Shown: positions 50,714 through 59,572 of the stretch, piece after piece
Layout: every line of letters begins with the position of its first letter
Position numbering within the stretch: the first letter of the stretch is position 1
Assembly: GCA_964582415.1 (NCBI GenBank)
Contig: CAZOSF010000005.1
Coordinates: 1-64,000 of the forward strand
Length of the DNA: 64,000 nt
Reading direction: 5' to 3'
Source of the DNA: CAZOSF01 sp964582415
GTDB taxonomy: Bacteria > Bacteroidota > Bacteroidia > Flavobacteriales > Flavobacteriaceae
Program-made: the position numbers and the translations under genes
The notes under the pieces: generated by a model
The model's input: only the letters and a program-made list of their open reading frames with translations
Database searches by the model: none
What the model was told of the DNA's origin: nothing

Positions 50714-52561
50714 ATGAATTACCCAAAACACCGAATCTTAATTGTCGCTTTATTTTTTATTACCATCGGGATGGCCCAAACTGTAAAATTTGGAGACATA
50801 CCGATGTCTGAATTGCAATCCACTACCGACAGTAAATTCCCTGAAGCTCCGGCGGTGGTGCTGTATAGAAATGTCGATTCCTATCTAGGGAACTATGTTG
50901 AGGTTCATGAGCGTATCAAAATATATAGCGAAGAAGGCTATGATTATGCGACCATATTTATTCCTTATCCCGATATTAAGAAAGTTAAGGGTGCCACCTA
51001 CAATTTGGTAAACGGGCAAATGGAGGTTACCGAATTGGACAAAAACTTGATCTTCGAGGATGAAGTGATAAAAGATGTGGAATTCAAAAAATTCACTTTT
51101 CCCAATGTTTCTCCTGGCTCGGTGCTCGAGTATACCTATATCACCGATGGTGGGTACATGCGAAATATCGATTTGCAATATGATATCCCCATACGAAGGG
51201 AACGCGTTGAGGTGACGAATAAGTCTGATTTTGGAGTAGAAATTCTTCAGAACCCTAGAGCCTTCCTGGATGTAAATCGGGTAAATGAAGGAAAATCAAC
51301 CATTTTTACCGTACGGGATGTACCTGCCCTAGAAGAAGAGAACTACGTTTTTGATATGGATATTTACCGTTCTTATATCAAAACAAATTTTACCGCCGTA
51401 GGAGATCGCTATCGATTTGGAAACTGGGAAGGTCTTGGGGGTATCATCTTGGGATTTGATGACTTTAGGATGGGAGTAAAGCCAAAACGTTTTTACCGAG
51501 ATGAATTGGAGGCCTTGATAGGGGATGAGAAGAACAAGCAAATCATCGCAGAGAAAATCTACTCCTTTTTAAAGAAGAAAGTGAAGTGGAATAAAGAATA
51601 TAAGTACATACCGGATCAGAGCGTAAGGGAATCCTACGTGGAAGAAGAAGGGAACAGTGCCGAAATTAACCTTCTTTTTATCTCGATGTTACGTAGCGTT
51701 GGAATCACCGCAAGTCCTGTGTTGGTTTCCAGTAAAATGAATGGAATTCCCCTAACGGCGAGTTTGGGGGCATTCGATGCTGTTCTGGCCGATGTTGTGG
51801 TGGGGCAAAACCATTATTTGGTGGATGTCGCAAGCAAGAATTCTACCTTTCATTATCTAGATCCTCAGTTTATGAATTGGCAAGGCCTTCGGATTTATGA
51901 AGACGATTCCTATGATTGGTTGCAGTTGAACAAGTACAACGTATCAAATATTCAAATAATAGGGAACGCATCCATTACCGATGATATGATTTTTGAAGGT
52001 AATGTTAAGGAACGGCATACGGGATATTTTGGTTTGGAGTTGAAGAGAAGGCTGGAGGATTTGGGGGAAGCAAATACCAAAGATATTTTGGATTACAGTT
52101 GGGGTGGTTTGGAAATTTCTGAAGTAAATGCCCAGCATGATGACGACGATCGTACTGAAGTAACCTTTGATTTTGAAATGGACAATGCCATCGATGAGGT
52201 GGATGGGAAATTATACTTCTCACCCTTGCTTTTCTTTGCCCTAGAGGAAAATCCTTTTCAAAAGGAGAAGCGTCAGTATGCGATCGATTTCGGTTATCCA
52301 TTCAAGCAACAAACCATGATGACCATCGATATTCCTGAAGGGTATACGGTAGAATCCACACCCGAACCTACAAAATTGATCGTGGAAAACATGGGATCCT
52401 TCCTGTTCCGTGCCACTGGAATGGGAAATAAGTTACAGGTAATGGTTTCCTTCCAAGTGGATAATCCTTTCCTCCCGTACGATAAATACGACGAAATCCG
52501 TGGTTTCTTTATGGCGCGTATGCAAAAAGAAGCTGAGAAGGTAGTATTAAATAAGGTTTAG
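50714..52561 (+). CDS. Exported DUF3857/transglutaminase-fold protein lacking the catalytic Cys
   Basis: 615 residues with signal peptide (about 1-21), DUF3857 region, a transglutaminase-like core and a C-terminal beta domain; same layout as the protein before it, 2 bases apart. At the position of the usual GDCK motif it has GNSAEIN (S315 for Cys), although the following helix (LLFISMLRSVGITASPVLV) and the GQNHYLVD motif with its His and Asp are kept. It is probably catalytically inactive and may act as a binding or partner protein. A gene pair by ancient duplication is likely. Confidence 0.88.
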   Translation: MNYPKHRILIVALFFITIGMAQTVKFGDIPMSELQSTTDSKFPEAPAVVLYRNVDSYLGNYVEVHERIKIYSEEGYDYATIFIPYPDIKKVKGATYNLVNGQMEVTELDKNLIFEDEVIKDVEFKKFTFPNVSPGSVLEYTYITDGGYMRNIDLQYDIPIRRERVEVTNKSDFGVEILQNPRAFLDVNRVNEGKSTIFTVRDVPALEEENYVFDMDIYRSYIKTNFTAVGDRYRFGNWEGLGGIILGFDDFRMGVKPKRFYRDELEALIGDEKNKQIIAEKIYSFLKKKVKWNKEYKYIPDQSVRESYVEEEGNSAEINLLFISMLRSVGITASPVLVSSKMNGIPLTASLGAFDAVLADVVVGQNHYLVDVASKNSTFHYLDPQFMNWQGLRIYEDDSYDWLQLNKYNVSNIQIIGNASITDDMIFEGNVKERHTGYFGLELKRRLEDLGEANTKDILDYSWGGLEISEVNAQHDDDDRTEVTFDFEMDNAIDEVDGKLYFSPLLFFALEENPFQKEKRQYAIDFGYPFKQQTMMTIDIPEGYTVESTPEPTKLIVENMGSFLFRATGMGNKLQVMVSFQVDNPFLPYDKYDEIRGFFMARMQKEAEKVVLNKV

Positions 52562-52637
52562 AGGCCCTTAGGATTGAAATCCTTGCAATATTTCTAAGTA
52601 TATTGCAGTACGTAAATAAGTCATATACATCTGAAAC

Positions 52638-52964
52638 ATGGAACTGAAGGCGGCACAGAAAGTAGTAGACGATTGGATTAAAGAGCATGGGGTGCGCTAT
52701 TTCAATGAACTTACCAATATGGCGCAACTCACCGAAGAGGTTGGAGAGGTAGCCAGAATCATTGCTCGTCGGTATGGTGAGCAAAGTGAAAAACCCAGTG
52801 ATAAGGATAAGGATCTTGGTGAAGAGCTTGCCGATGTGGTTTTTGTGGTACTCTGTCTGGCCAATCAGACAGGAGTAGATTTGCAGGAAGCCTTCGATAG
52901 AAAAATGCAAAAGAAAACGGAAAGAGATCATGACCGTCATCATTCTAACCAAAAGCTGAAATAA
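52638..52964 (+). CDS. MazG-like nucleotide pyrophosphohydrolase
   Basis: 108 residues, a single MazG-type all-alpha NTP pyrophosphohydrolase domain. Metal-binding motifs: LTEEVGEVARII (ExxE type, about 34-45) and EELADVVFVVLCLANQTGVDL (ExxD, about 66-86). A single-domain form, as in MazG-related dCTP/dUTP or house-cleaning enzymes. It begins a run of genes (small membrane protein, aroA) with tight spacing: no base between it and the next gene. Confidence 0.92.
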   Translation: MELKAAQKVVDDWIKEHGVRYFNELTNMAQLTEEVGEVARIIARRYGEQSEKPSDKDKDLGEELADVVFVVLCLANQTGVDLQEAFDRKMQKKTERDHDRHHSNQKLK

Positions 52965-53201
52965 ATGTTTAAGAAAGAAGTAATCAATTATCCCGGTTTT
53001 TGGAAATCGGTAGTCTCCATTGGGGTAGCCTTTTTGGTATTGTATTTTATTTTCCGATGGATCCTAGCGGGATATTCCTTCGAGTTTATTGGAGATTTCA
53101 ATATTGGGGTGTATGTATTGGTGGTTGGAGCAGCGGGGTTTATCTATGGCTTTTTTGTGACCTATGGAAAGTTTTGGAAGAAACTGAAAGAAAAGGAATA
53201 G
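52965..53201 (+). CDS. Small two-helix membrane protein
   Basis: 78 residues: two hydrophobic segments (about 13-33 and 45-65) separated by the loop YSFEFIGDFNIG, and a Lys-rich C-terminus (KFWKKLKEKE). It starts directly after the MazG-like gene and ends 3 bases before aroA, so it is a stable part of this operon. No family recognised. An overlapping frame from 53000 on the same strand is rejected because it breaks the operon spacing. Confidence 0.82.
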   Translation: MFKKEVINYPGFWKSVVSIGVAFLVLYFIFRWILAGYSFEFIGDFNIGVYVLVVGAAGFIYGFFVTYGKFWKKLKEKE

Positions 53202-53204
53202 ACC

Positions 53205-54440
53205 TTGAAGGCCGTTCTTCAAAATATCCAACTTGAAAATCGCAGATATGCCGTTGAAGTAACTGGTTCAAAAAGTGAGTCTAATAGGCTCCTTGTCCTC
53301 CAAGCCCTTTATCCATCGCTCCAAATAAAAAACGTGTCCGAAAGCGATGATTCCGTTTATTTGCAACGTGCTTTGGCGTCCAACGAATCAGTAATAGACA
53401 TACATCATGCGGGTACAGCGATGCGCTTTCTCACAGCCTATTTTGCCTGCCAACCTGGAAGGGAAGTCTTACTTACCGGAAGTCAGCGAATGCAAGAACG
53501 CCCGATTGGAATTCTTGTGGAAGCCCTGAGGACCTTAGGTGCAGCTATTGAATATGACAACAAAGAAGGTTTTCCGCCGCTTCGCATCAAGGGACGGGAA
53601 CTCTCGAAAGAGCGTGTATCCATTCAGGCAAATACCAGTAGTCAATACATTTCTGCACTTATGCTTATCGGAGCAAGTTTGCCCAAGGGGTTGACAATCG
53701 ACCTGATTGGGACTCCCACTTCTGTCCCCTATATTCAGATGACGCTCTCCTTATTAAAAAGAGCAGGGATAGACGGGACCTTCAATGGACAGCAAATCGT
53801 TATACCGAATTGTCGTCATGTGGAAGAGAAGACGTTGACCGTTGAATCGGATTGGAGCTCAGCTTCCTATTTTTACAGCATCGCCGCCCTGTCGGAAGGT
53901 TTGGAAATAGCCCTCAAGAGCTATCGAAAAGACAGTCTTCAAGGAGATGCGGCACTCTCTGAAATATTCGAATCCTTTGGTGTTTTCACAACTTTCCATG
54001 AAGTGAATCAAAGTATAGTTATCAGGAAAGAAAACAACTTCCCGCTTCCTAGGTCAATTAGCTTGGATTTGGTAAATACTCCTGATATTGCTCAAACCAT
54101 TGCGGTAGTTTGTTTTGGACTTGGGATGGCCTGTGATCTGTACGGGCTGCATACTCTCAAGATCAAAGAAACCGATCGCCTAGTGGCCTTACAGCAAGAA
54201 CTGGAAAAACTAGGCGGTACACTTAAGGTAACCCATGATAGTTTGCATTTACAACCCAGCAAGGAATTCATTCAAGATGTTACCATCGCTACCTATAATG
54301 ATCATCGAATGGCAATGGCCTTTGCCCCATTGGCGCAAAAGGTTGCATTGAATATAGCCGATTGTGAAGTGGTGAGTAAGTCATTCCCAACCTTTTGGGA
54401 AGATTTAACGTTGTTGGGATTTTCTGTGAAACTGCAATAA
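53205..54440 (+). CDS. aroA: 3-phosphoshikimate 1-carboxyvinyltransferase (EPSP synthase)
   Basis: 411 residues. The start is a TTG at 53205: the preceding gene's stop (53199-53201) is in the same frame, so no ATG start is possible upstream, and the next in-frame ATG would remove the substrate-binding motif. Motifs: GSKSESNRLLVLQAL, HHAGTAMRFLTAYFA, GSQRMQERPIG, LKIKETDRLVALQQEL, and YNDHRMAMAFAPL. It joins phosphoenolpyruvate to shikimate-3-phosphate. It is shorter than the E. coli type (427). Confidence 0.95.
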   Translation: MKAVLQNIQLENRRYAVEVTGSKSESNRLLVLQALYPSLQIKNVSESDDSVYLQRALASNESVIDIHHAGTAMRFLTAYFACQPGREVLLTGSQRMQERPIGILVEALRTLGAAIEYDNKEGFPPLRIKGRELSKERVSIQANTSSQYISALMLIGASLPKGLTIDLIGTPTSVPYIQMTLSLLKRAGIDGTFNGQQIVIPNCRHVEEKTLTVESDWSSASYFYSIAALSEGLEIALKSYRKDSLQGDAALSEIFESFGVFTTFHEVNQSIVIRKENNFPLPRSISLDLVNTPDIAQTIAVVCFGLGMACDLYGLHTLKIKETDRLVALQQELEKLGGTLKVTHDSLHLQPSKEFIQDVTIATYNDHRMAMAFAPLAQKVALNIADCEVVSKSFPTFWEDLTLLGFSVKLQ

Positions 54441-54455
54441 TAAATAGACTTTTAC

Positions 54456-54487
54456 TTGACAACCCCCCTTTTGGGATTGTATATTTG
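54456..54487 (+). promoter_or_regulatory. Promoter of queA
   Basis: TTG (54456-54458, in TTGACA), a 21-nt spacer and TATATTTG (54480-54487) are a perfect match to the Bacteroidota consensus. It is the clearest promoter in the window; the predicted start lies ~22 nt before the ATG. Confidence 0.78.
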
Positions 54488-54513
54488 CAGCTTCTAAATT
54501 TAAAGCTGTAGCC

Positions 54514-55569
54514 ATGGGGATGAAATTATCCAACTTTAACTTCAATTTACCACAAGAATTACTGGCAGAATATCCGGCTCCAAACCGTGACGATGCGCGC
54601 CTAATGGTTCTGAATCGTGAAAAGAAAACCATTGAACATAAAATGTTCAAGGACCTTATCGATTATTTCCAGGAAGACGATGTATTGGTGCTGAATAACA
54701 CAAAGGTATTTCCGGCCCGTTTGTTTGGAAACAAAGAAAAGACCGGGGCTCGAATTGAAGTATTCCTGCTACGCGAATTGAATTCTGAAACTAGATTGTG
54801 GGATGTGTTGGTAGATCCCGCTAGAAAGATTCGTATCGGAAACAAATTGTATTTCGGTGACGATGAATCTTTGGTAGCTGAGGTAATCGATAACACTACC
54901 TCTCGTGGAAGAACTTTGCGTTTCCTTTTCGATGGATCGTATGAGGAATTCCGAAATAAATTGCATGAATTGGGACAAACCCCATTACCAAAATATATCA
55001 AGCGGGATGTAGAGCCTGAAGATGCAGATAGATATCAAACAATCTTCGCTAAGAATGAAGGAGCTGTGGCAGCTCCAACGGCAGGTTTGCACTTTTCAAA
55101 ACACTTGATGAAGCGTTTGGAGATCAAAGGGATCAACTTTGCGGAAATCACTTTGCACGTTGGTTTGGGAACCTTTAGCCCAGTGGAAGTGGAAGACTTG
55201 TCCAAACATAAAATGGATTCAGAGGAAATTCAAATCGGTGAAGAGGCAGTGAAAGTAATCAATAAAGGGATTTCTGAGAAACGACGAATTTGCGCCGTTG
55301 GAACTACCGTGATGAGAGCTTTGGAAAGTTCTGTGTCTTCCAATGCCACCCTTAATCCGTATTCGGGATGGACGAACAAATTCATCTTCCCTCCATACGA
55401 TTTTAGCATTGCGAATTCCATGGTTACTAATTTCCATACTCCGAAGTCTACCTTGTTGATGATGGTATCCGCTTTTGCAGGTCATGATTTTATAAAACAA
55501 GCCTACGAAGAAGCAGTGAAGGAACGCTATCGTTTCTATACCTATGGAGATGCTATGTTGATTATCTAA
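54514..55569 (+). CDS. queA: S-adenosylmethionine:tRNA ribosyltransferase-isomerase
   Basis: 351 residues (an in-frame ATG 6 bases later is possible). Family motifs: FNLPQELLAEYPAPNRDDARLMVLNR at the start, DVLVLNNTKVFPARLFG, GAVAAPTAGLHFSK, HVGLGTFSPV, and the C-terminal TNFHTPKSTLLMMVSAFAG. It transfers the ribosyl group of SAM to preQ1 in queuosine synthesis. It has its own strong promoter and terminator, so it is a single-gene unit. Confidence 0.97.
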   Translation: MGMKLSNFNFNLPQELLAEYPAPNRDDARLMVLNREKKTIEHKMFKDLIDYFQEDDVLVLNNTKVFPARLFGNKEKTGARIEVFLLRELNSETRLWDVLVDPARKIRIGNKLYFGDDESLVAEVIDNTTSRGRTLRFLFDGSYEEFRNKLHELGQTPLPKYIKRDVEPEDADRYQTIFAKNEGAVAAPTAGLHFSKHLMKRLEIKGINFAEITLHVGLGTFSPVEVEDLSKHKMDSEEIQIGEEAVKVINKGISEKRRICAVGTTVMRALESSVSSNATLNPYSGWTNKFIFPPYDFSIANSMVTNFHTPKSTLLMMVSAFAGHDFIKQAYEEAVKERYRFYTYGDAMLII

Positions 55570-55587
55570 TTTCGAAGATATCCTATA

Positions 55588-55618
55588 AAATGCCCGGCGA
55601 AACCGGGCATTTTTTTTG
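55588..55618 (+). terminator. Terminator after queA
   Basis: The stem ATGCCCGG/CCGGGCAT with loop CGAAA and a run of eight T gives a strong intrinsic terminator. Confidence 0.92.
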
Positions 55619-55693
55619 TGCCCAGATTTTCATTTAGTCCATGGAAAAAACTATATTAGTACGACGTATCACACTAATAGTCAATACGGTTCT

Positions 55694-57355
55694 ATGGGGA
55701 AAAGGCTACTCTATCTATTTTTTCTTCTCTTAGGCGGTGTTCTTATGGGACAACCCGTGGCAGATAGACCCTTGGCTTGGCAGTTGGGATTAGAGAATAT
55801 CGATCCGATCGTGCTTCCCAGGTTGGACCTTACACAAATCATTGCAGAAGACAGTATCAACGATTTGGATAAAAGTCTGCCATGGCGCTATGGGGTAATG
55901 CGCACGGTGGAAGCTTCACCGGCAACCCAAGGAATATGGGAGGTGTTGCCAAATGGCGATCGCATGTGGCGGGTAGCTATCAAATCACCGGAAGCACTGA
56001 ATCTTGGGGTGAATTTCAATCAGTTTGAACTACCAGAAGGCAGCCGTTTACAGTTATACAATTCAGAGGGTACGGATTTCTCCAAGGTTTATACTAGCGA
56101 GAACAATCGCAGCTCGTCTCTCATGGGATCTTGGTTTATTTTTGGAGAAACCATCATCGTGGAATATTACCAGCCTTTTGGAGTGACCGCACCACCCACT
56201 CTAGAAATAGGTACTGTTATCCATGGGTATCGCATGGGTATGGTGGAGGATATTATCGGTAATGAGAACATATTGGGTTTAGAAGACTCGGGCGATTGCA
56301 ATTATGATGTGAATTGTTCGGTTGGAGGTGACTTCGAATCCACAAAAAATAGAATTAAAAAAGCGGTCGCCTTATTGAATTTGGGAAATGGCCATCTCTG
56401 TACTGGAGTGCTAGTGAATAATGGGCTACAGGATAAAACACCGTATCTTCTTACTGCGAATCACTGTCTTCAAAATTCCGATCCAGGTTTATGGTCGGTT
56501 CGTTTCAATTGGGTGAGCCCAGATCCTGTTTGTGGAGAAGTGGGGGAAAGTGCCGACATTCAAACAAATTTCACCATGAGTGGTGCCGAATTGCGTGCTA
56601 GTAATGAAGCATCCGATTTTGCCTTGGTGGAACTTTATAATCGAATTCCAGCCTTCTGGGATGTGGCTTTTGCAGGCTGGGATAATTCCGATCAGGTTCC
56701 TGACTTTCAAGTTGGGATTCATCATCCAAGCGGTGATATCATGAAAATTTGCCGGGATAACGATCCGGCTATGAAAGATAACGCCAATGGAATAGAGGTA
56801 TGGCTGATAAAAGGTCAGTCTTCGGGGAGCGGTAATGGTTGGGACTTGGGAACAACAGAAAGTGGTTCTTCAGGTTCTCCATTGTTTAATGAGGAGGGAT
56901 TGATCATCGGACAATTATATGCCGGTCTTTCACAATGCTTGGGAACAGCGACCAACGGAGAATTCGATATTTATGGTCGCTTCGGAGTGTCCTGGGATTA
57001 TGGTAGCGATGCATCCTCCCGCCTGATGGATTGGTTGGATCCAGATAATTCAGGATTAACAGTAGTTCCTACCTTAGAGAACTCCTTGAACATTGGCGAA
57101 TTTGAATATACAGGCCAGTTGGAGGTCTATCCGAATCCTGCTTCCGACTATATCGAAATCATGAATACACAATATCCGAATCTGCATTACGAATTATATA
57201 ATGTAGCAGGTCAACGGTTGTCTTCAGGGAACATGTTTAGTTCACAGAATATCTTGAAGGTAAATCATCTTCCCGAAGGATTCTATTTCTTGCATCTAAT
57301 CGATGGGGATACAGACAATAGCATTACGAAGAAAATCGTAATTCAGCATCAATAG
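55694..57355 (+). CDS. Secreted trypsin-like serine protease with T9SS sorting domain
   Basis: 553 residues from the ATG at 55694, which starts a signal peptide (MGKRLLYLFFLLLGGVLMGQ); the frame is open further upstream, into the queA terminator. A prodomain-like N-terminus (about 30-190) precedes a chymotrypsin-fold domain with the triad H257 (LLTANHC), D308 (ASDFALVEL) and S393 (SGSSGSPLF), as in lysyl endopeptidases. The C-terminal ~75 residues are a type A T9SS sorting domain starting LEVYPNPASDYIEI and ending in a basic tail (KKIVIQHQ). It is exported to the cell surface or medium, and several Cys are paired for disulfides. Confidence 0.93.
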   Translation: MGKRLLYLFFLLLGGVLMGQPVADRPLAWQLGLENIDPIVLPRLDLTQIIAEDSINDLDKSLPWRYGVMRTVEASPATQGIWEVLPNGDRMWRVAIKSPEALNLGVNFNQFELPEGSRLQLYNSEGTDFSKVYTSENNRSSSLMGSWFIFGETIIVEYYQPFGVTAPPTLEIGTVIHGYRMGMVEDIIGNENILGLEDSGDCNYDVNCSVGGDFESTKNRIKKAVALLNLGNGHLCTGVLVNNGLQDKTPYLLTANHCLQNSDPGLWSVRFNWVSPDPVCGEVGESADIQTNFTMSGAELRASNEASDFALVELYNRIPAFWDVAFAGWDNSDQVPDFQVGIHHPSGDIMKICRDNDPAMKDNANGIEVWLIKGQSSGSGNGWDLGTTESGSSGSPLFNEEGLIIGQLYAGLSQCLGTATNGEFDIYGRFGVSWDYGSDASSRLMDWLDPDNSGLTVVPTLENSLNIGEFEYTGQLEVYPNPASDYIEIMNTQYPNLHYELYNVAGQRLSSGNMFSSQNILKVNHLPEGFYFLHLIDGDTDNSITKKIVIQHQ

Positions 57356-57382
57356 GATTCCTTACACTCCTTTTAATTATCG

Positions 57383-57390
57383 TAATTTTG
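57383..57390 (+). promoter_or_regulatory. -7 element of the rlmN promoter
   Basis: TAATTTTG is a perfect TAnnTTTG and ends only 6 nt before the rlmN ATG, so the transcript may be leaderless or almost so. No -33 TTG is clear. Confidence 0.5.
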
Positions 57391-57396
57391 CACCCT

Positions 57397-58437
57397 ATGA
57401 CTTCAGAAAAGAAAGACATACGGGCACTATCCAAAGAAGAATTGCGGGACTTTTTCGTTCAAATTGGCGATAAGGCATTCCGTGGGAACCAAGTCTATGA
57501 GTGGCTATGGAGCAAGGGAGCGCACAGTTTTGATGCGATGACCAATCTTTCCTTGGAAACGCGTTCCCTTTTGGAAGAACATTTTGCCATAAATCATATC
57601 AAAGTCGATAGCCTTCAAAAGAGTTCCGATGGTACCGTCAAGAATGCCGTACGTTTACACGATGGGTTGGTGGTTGAATCTGTCCTTATACCAACAAAAA
57701 GTCGCACTACGGCCTGTGTTTCCTCTCAAGTTGGCTGTAGTTTGGATTGCACATTCTGTGCTACTGCGCGTTTAAAACGAATGCGTAATTTGAATCCAGA
57801 CGAGATTTATGATCAAGTGGTTGCCATTCACCAAGAAAGCTTGTTATATCATAACCGGCCTTTGTCGAACATTGTTTTTATGGGAATGGGGGAGCCTCTC
57901 ATGAACTACAACAATGTATTGGCTGCCATTGAAAAAATAACCGATGATGAAGGTTTGGGCATGTCTCCTAAAAGGATTACCCTCTCTACTTCAGGGGTTC
58001 CGAAAATGATCAAGAAATTGGCAGACGATGGGGTGCGTTTCAAACTTGCGGTCTCTTTGCACTCTGCTATTCAGGAAACCCGTGAGCGAATTATGCCCTT
58101 TGCTAAATCGTTTACGTTGGATGATTTAAGAGAATCGCTTGAGTATTGGTATGCGAAAACTAAAAGTCGGATTACCTATGAATACGTAGTTTGGAACGGA
58201 ATCAATGATAAAAAGGAAGATGTGGATGCCTTGGTAAAATTCTGTAAGTATGTTCCTTGTAAGGTGAACTTAATTGAATACAACCCTATTGACGATGGGG
58301 AATTTCAGCAGGCTCCCGAAGATAAGATTCAGTGGTATATCAATGCGCTTGAAGCCAATCAAATTCCGGTAACGGTACGCAGAAGTAGAGGAAAAGACAT
58401 CGATGCTGCCTGTGGACAGTTGGCGAATAAGCATTAA
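57397..58437 (+). CDS. rlmN: 23S rRNA/tRNA adenine C2-methyltransferase RlmN (radical SAM)
   Basis: 346 residues from the ATG at 57397 (an in-frame TTG 9 bases before lies within the -7 box). Radical SAM motif CSLDCTFCAT (Cx3Cx2C, about residues 114-121) and methyl-carrier Cys near the C-terminus (AACGQLA). Also VFMGMGEPLMNYNNVL, SLHSA, and RRSRGKDIDAACGQL. It methylates A2503 of 23S rRNA and A37 of some tRNAs. Its terminator is shared with the convergent T9SS gene. Confidence 0.97.
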   Translation: MTSEKKDIRALSKEELRDFFVQIGDKAFRGNQVYEWLWSKGAHSFDAMTNLSLETRSLLEEHFAINHIKVDSLQKSSDGTVKNAVRLHDGLVVESVLIPTKSRTTACVSSQVGCSLDCTFCATARLKRMRNLNPDEIYDQVVAIHQESLLYHNRPLSNIVFMGMGEPLMNYNNVLAAIEKITDDEGLGMSPKRITLSTSGVPKMIKKLADDGVRFKLAVSLHSAIQETRERIMPFAKSFTLDDLRESLEYWYAKTKSRITYEYVVWNGINDKKEDVDALVKFCKYVPCKVNLIEYNPIDDGEFQQAPEDKIQWYINALEANQIPVTVRRSRGKDIDAACGQLANKH

Positions 58438-58440
58438 TAA

Positions 58441-58466
58441 AAAAGAGCGGCAATTGCCGCTCTTTT
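58441..58466. terminator. Bidirectional terminator between rlmN and the T9SS gene
   Basis: A perfect palindrome AAAAGAGCGGCAATTGCCGC continuing TCTTTT, with A runs on one side and T runs on the other, so it can stop transcription in both directions. Confidence 0.9.
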
Positions 58467-58486
58467 ACTTTATAGTCCAATGAGGA

Positions 58487-59317
58487 TTATTGCTTAACTA
58501 CTTTCAAAGTTTTAGATTGTCCTTCGATTGTAACAGTAGCAATATACATTCCTGTTTCAAGGGCTGCCATGGAAATGCTTTCTTGAGTGGAACCCAAGGC
58601 ACGGTTCACAACTTGCTGACCAAGGATATTGTGAAGCACGATGTTGTCCATTGGCTGAGTAGATTTCAATACAAGATTGTTGTTAGAATCAACCAAGAAG
58701 TTGAAACCGGCGAAGGAATCTTCACCAACGCTCAAAGTACCTTCGTCACCAGCGGCAATTCCTTCATCTGGAGTTGCATTGAAAGCATAATCTTTAATAG
58801 TCATGATGTTGGTACCGTTTACATCGGTATCCAAACGTACCCATCCATAATGTGTAGTTCCACCACCGATAAGGTTAACAAACTTCACTCCTAGGTAGCC
58901 ATCAACAACGGTATTACACCATTGGCTATTAGAGTAAGCACAACCATAGTAGTTAAGGTCACCACGAACACCTGGAGTAGTATATCCAGAAGCGTTATCA
59001 ATGATATCACCTTCTTGCAATAGAGCAGGGTATTCATAACCACCTGCAGTGATTCCTACGAATGCTCCACCAGAGCTAGGGAATACGATAGCAGCATTAC
59101 CGTTGGTAAGGCCATCAGGATTGTTGAAAGTGAAATTGGTAAGACCTGCAGAAAGCACATCTAAATCGAACTGGTCTCCTACGTTAAGTACAACATCTGG
59201 ATCGATGTCAACGTAAGTTACCTGACCAGCTGCATCCGCAACACCCAAGGCTGCCGCAGAAAGAGCTCCGTACTGAACTAGTCTTTTTGACAAATTTTTT
59301 GAAGTAGTTTTTTTCAT
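58487..59317 (-). CDS. T9SS-exported hypothetical protein
   Basis: 276 residues. N-terminal signal region (MKKTTSKNLSKRLVQYGALSAAA..., about 1-32), a beta-rich, Gly/Asn-rich central domain (about 33-190) including a Cys pair (YYGCAYSNSQWC) and HYGWVRLDTDV, and a C-terminal type A T9SS sorting domain (about 205-276) with LVLKSTQPMDNIVLHNILGQ and TLKVVKQ. Similar 'YGWV' proteins occur in Bacteroidota as exported factors, function unknown. A -7-like box (TATCTTTA, minus strand, 59370-59377) lies 53 bases upstream. Confidence 0.88.
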   Translation of the reverse strand: MKKTTSKNLSKRLVQYGALSAAALGVADAAGQVTYVDIDPDVVLNVGDQFDLDVLSAGLTNFTFNNPDGLTNGNAAIVFPSSGGAFVGITAGGYEYPALLQEGDIIDNASGYTTPGVRGDLNYYGCAYSNSQWCNTVVDGYLGVKFVNLIGGGTTHYGWVRLDTDVNGTNIMTIKDYAFNATPDEGIAAGDEGTLSVGEDSFAGFNFLVDSNNNLVLKSTQPMDNIVLHNILGQQVVNRALGSTQESISMAALETGMYIATVTIEGQSKTLKVVKQ

Positions 59318-59369
59318 TTGAATAGGATTTAATTTAAAACTTTTGCAGTTTTACTGCTTTAATGAATGC

Positions 59370-59377
59370 TAAAGATA
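59370..59377 (-). promoter_or_regulatory. Possible -7 element for the T9SS-exported protein gene
   Basis: On the minus strand, TATCTTTA differs from TAnnTTTG only in the last base. No clear -33 element. The rest of the 99-base interval before the small gene holds nothing else I recognise. Confidence 0.4.
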
Positions 59378-59416
59378 TTAAACAGTTCAGACTAAAAAAA
59401 ATAAAAATAGCAAGGA

Positions 59417-59572
59417 ATGAAAGAGGAAAATGTGCAACGGGAGCTGTTCAATCCTGATAATGTACCAGTTAAGGGTTCTTTAGGTATTTTGGCTTTAGGT
59501 GATGTTGGATTTGAGGCTTGGAGAAAGGTGAAAAAGTTTAAATTGATTGAGGACGGGAATGAAAAGGAATAA
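59417..59572 (+). CDS. Small conserved-looking protein (51 residues) coupled to the phosphodiesterase fusion
   Basis: 51 codons plus stop. Starts MKEENVQRELFNPDNVPVKG, then SLGILALGDVGFEAWRKVKK and an acidic end. The protein is too short for usual length filters but has a coherent amphipathic C-terminal half and a tight genetic link: its last 14 bases overlap the start of the following phosphodiesterase-TPR-sulfotransferase gene. I recall similar short frames with 'VKGSLGLLALGD' in front of phosphatase-like genes in flavobacteria, but cannot verify it. It may be a partner or chaperone of the big protein. Confidence 0.72.
   Translation: MKEENVQRELFNPDNVPVKGSLGILALGDVGFEAWRKVKKFKLIEDGNEKE

Noticed and set aside
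58441..58466. GCGGCAATTGCCGC as a fifth two-component operator
   Set aside because: It sits between convergent genes, is a perfect hairpin flanked by A and T runs, and has no -7 element 38.5 nt away; it is a bidirectional terminator.
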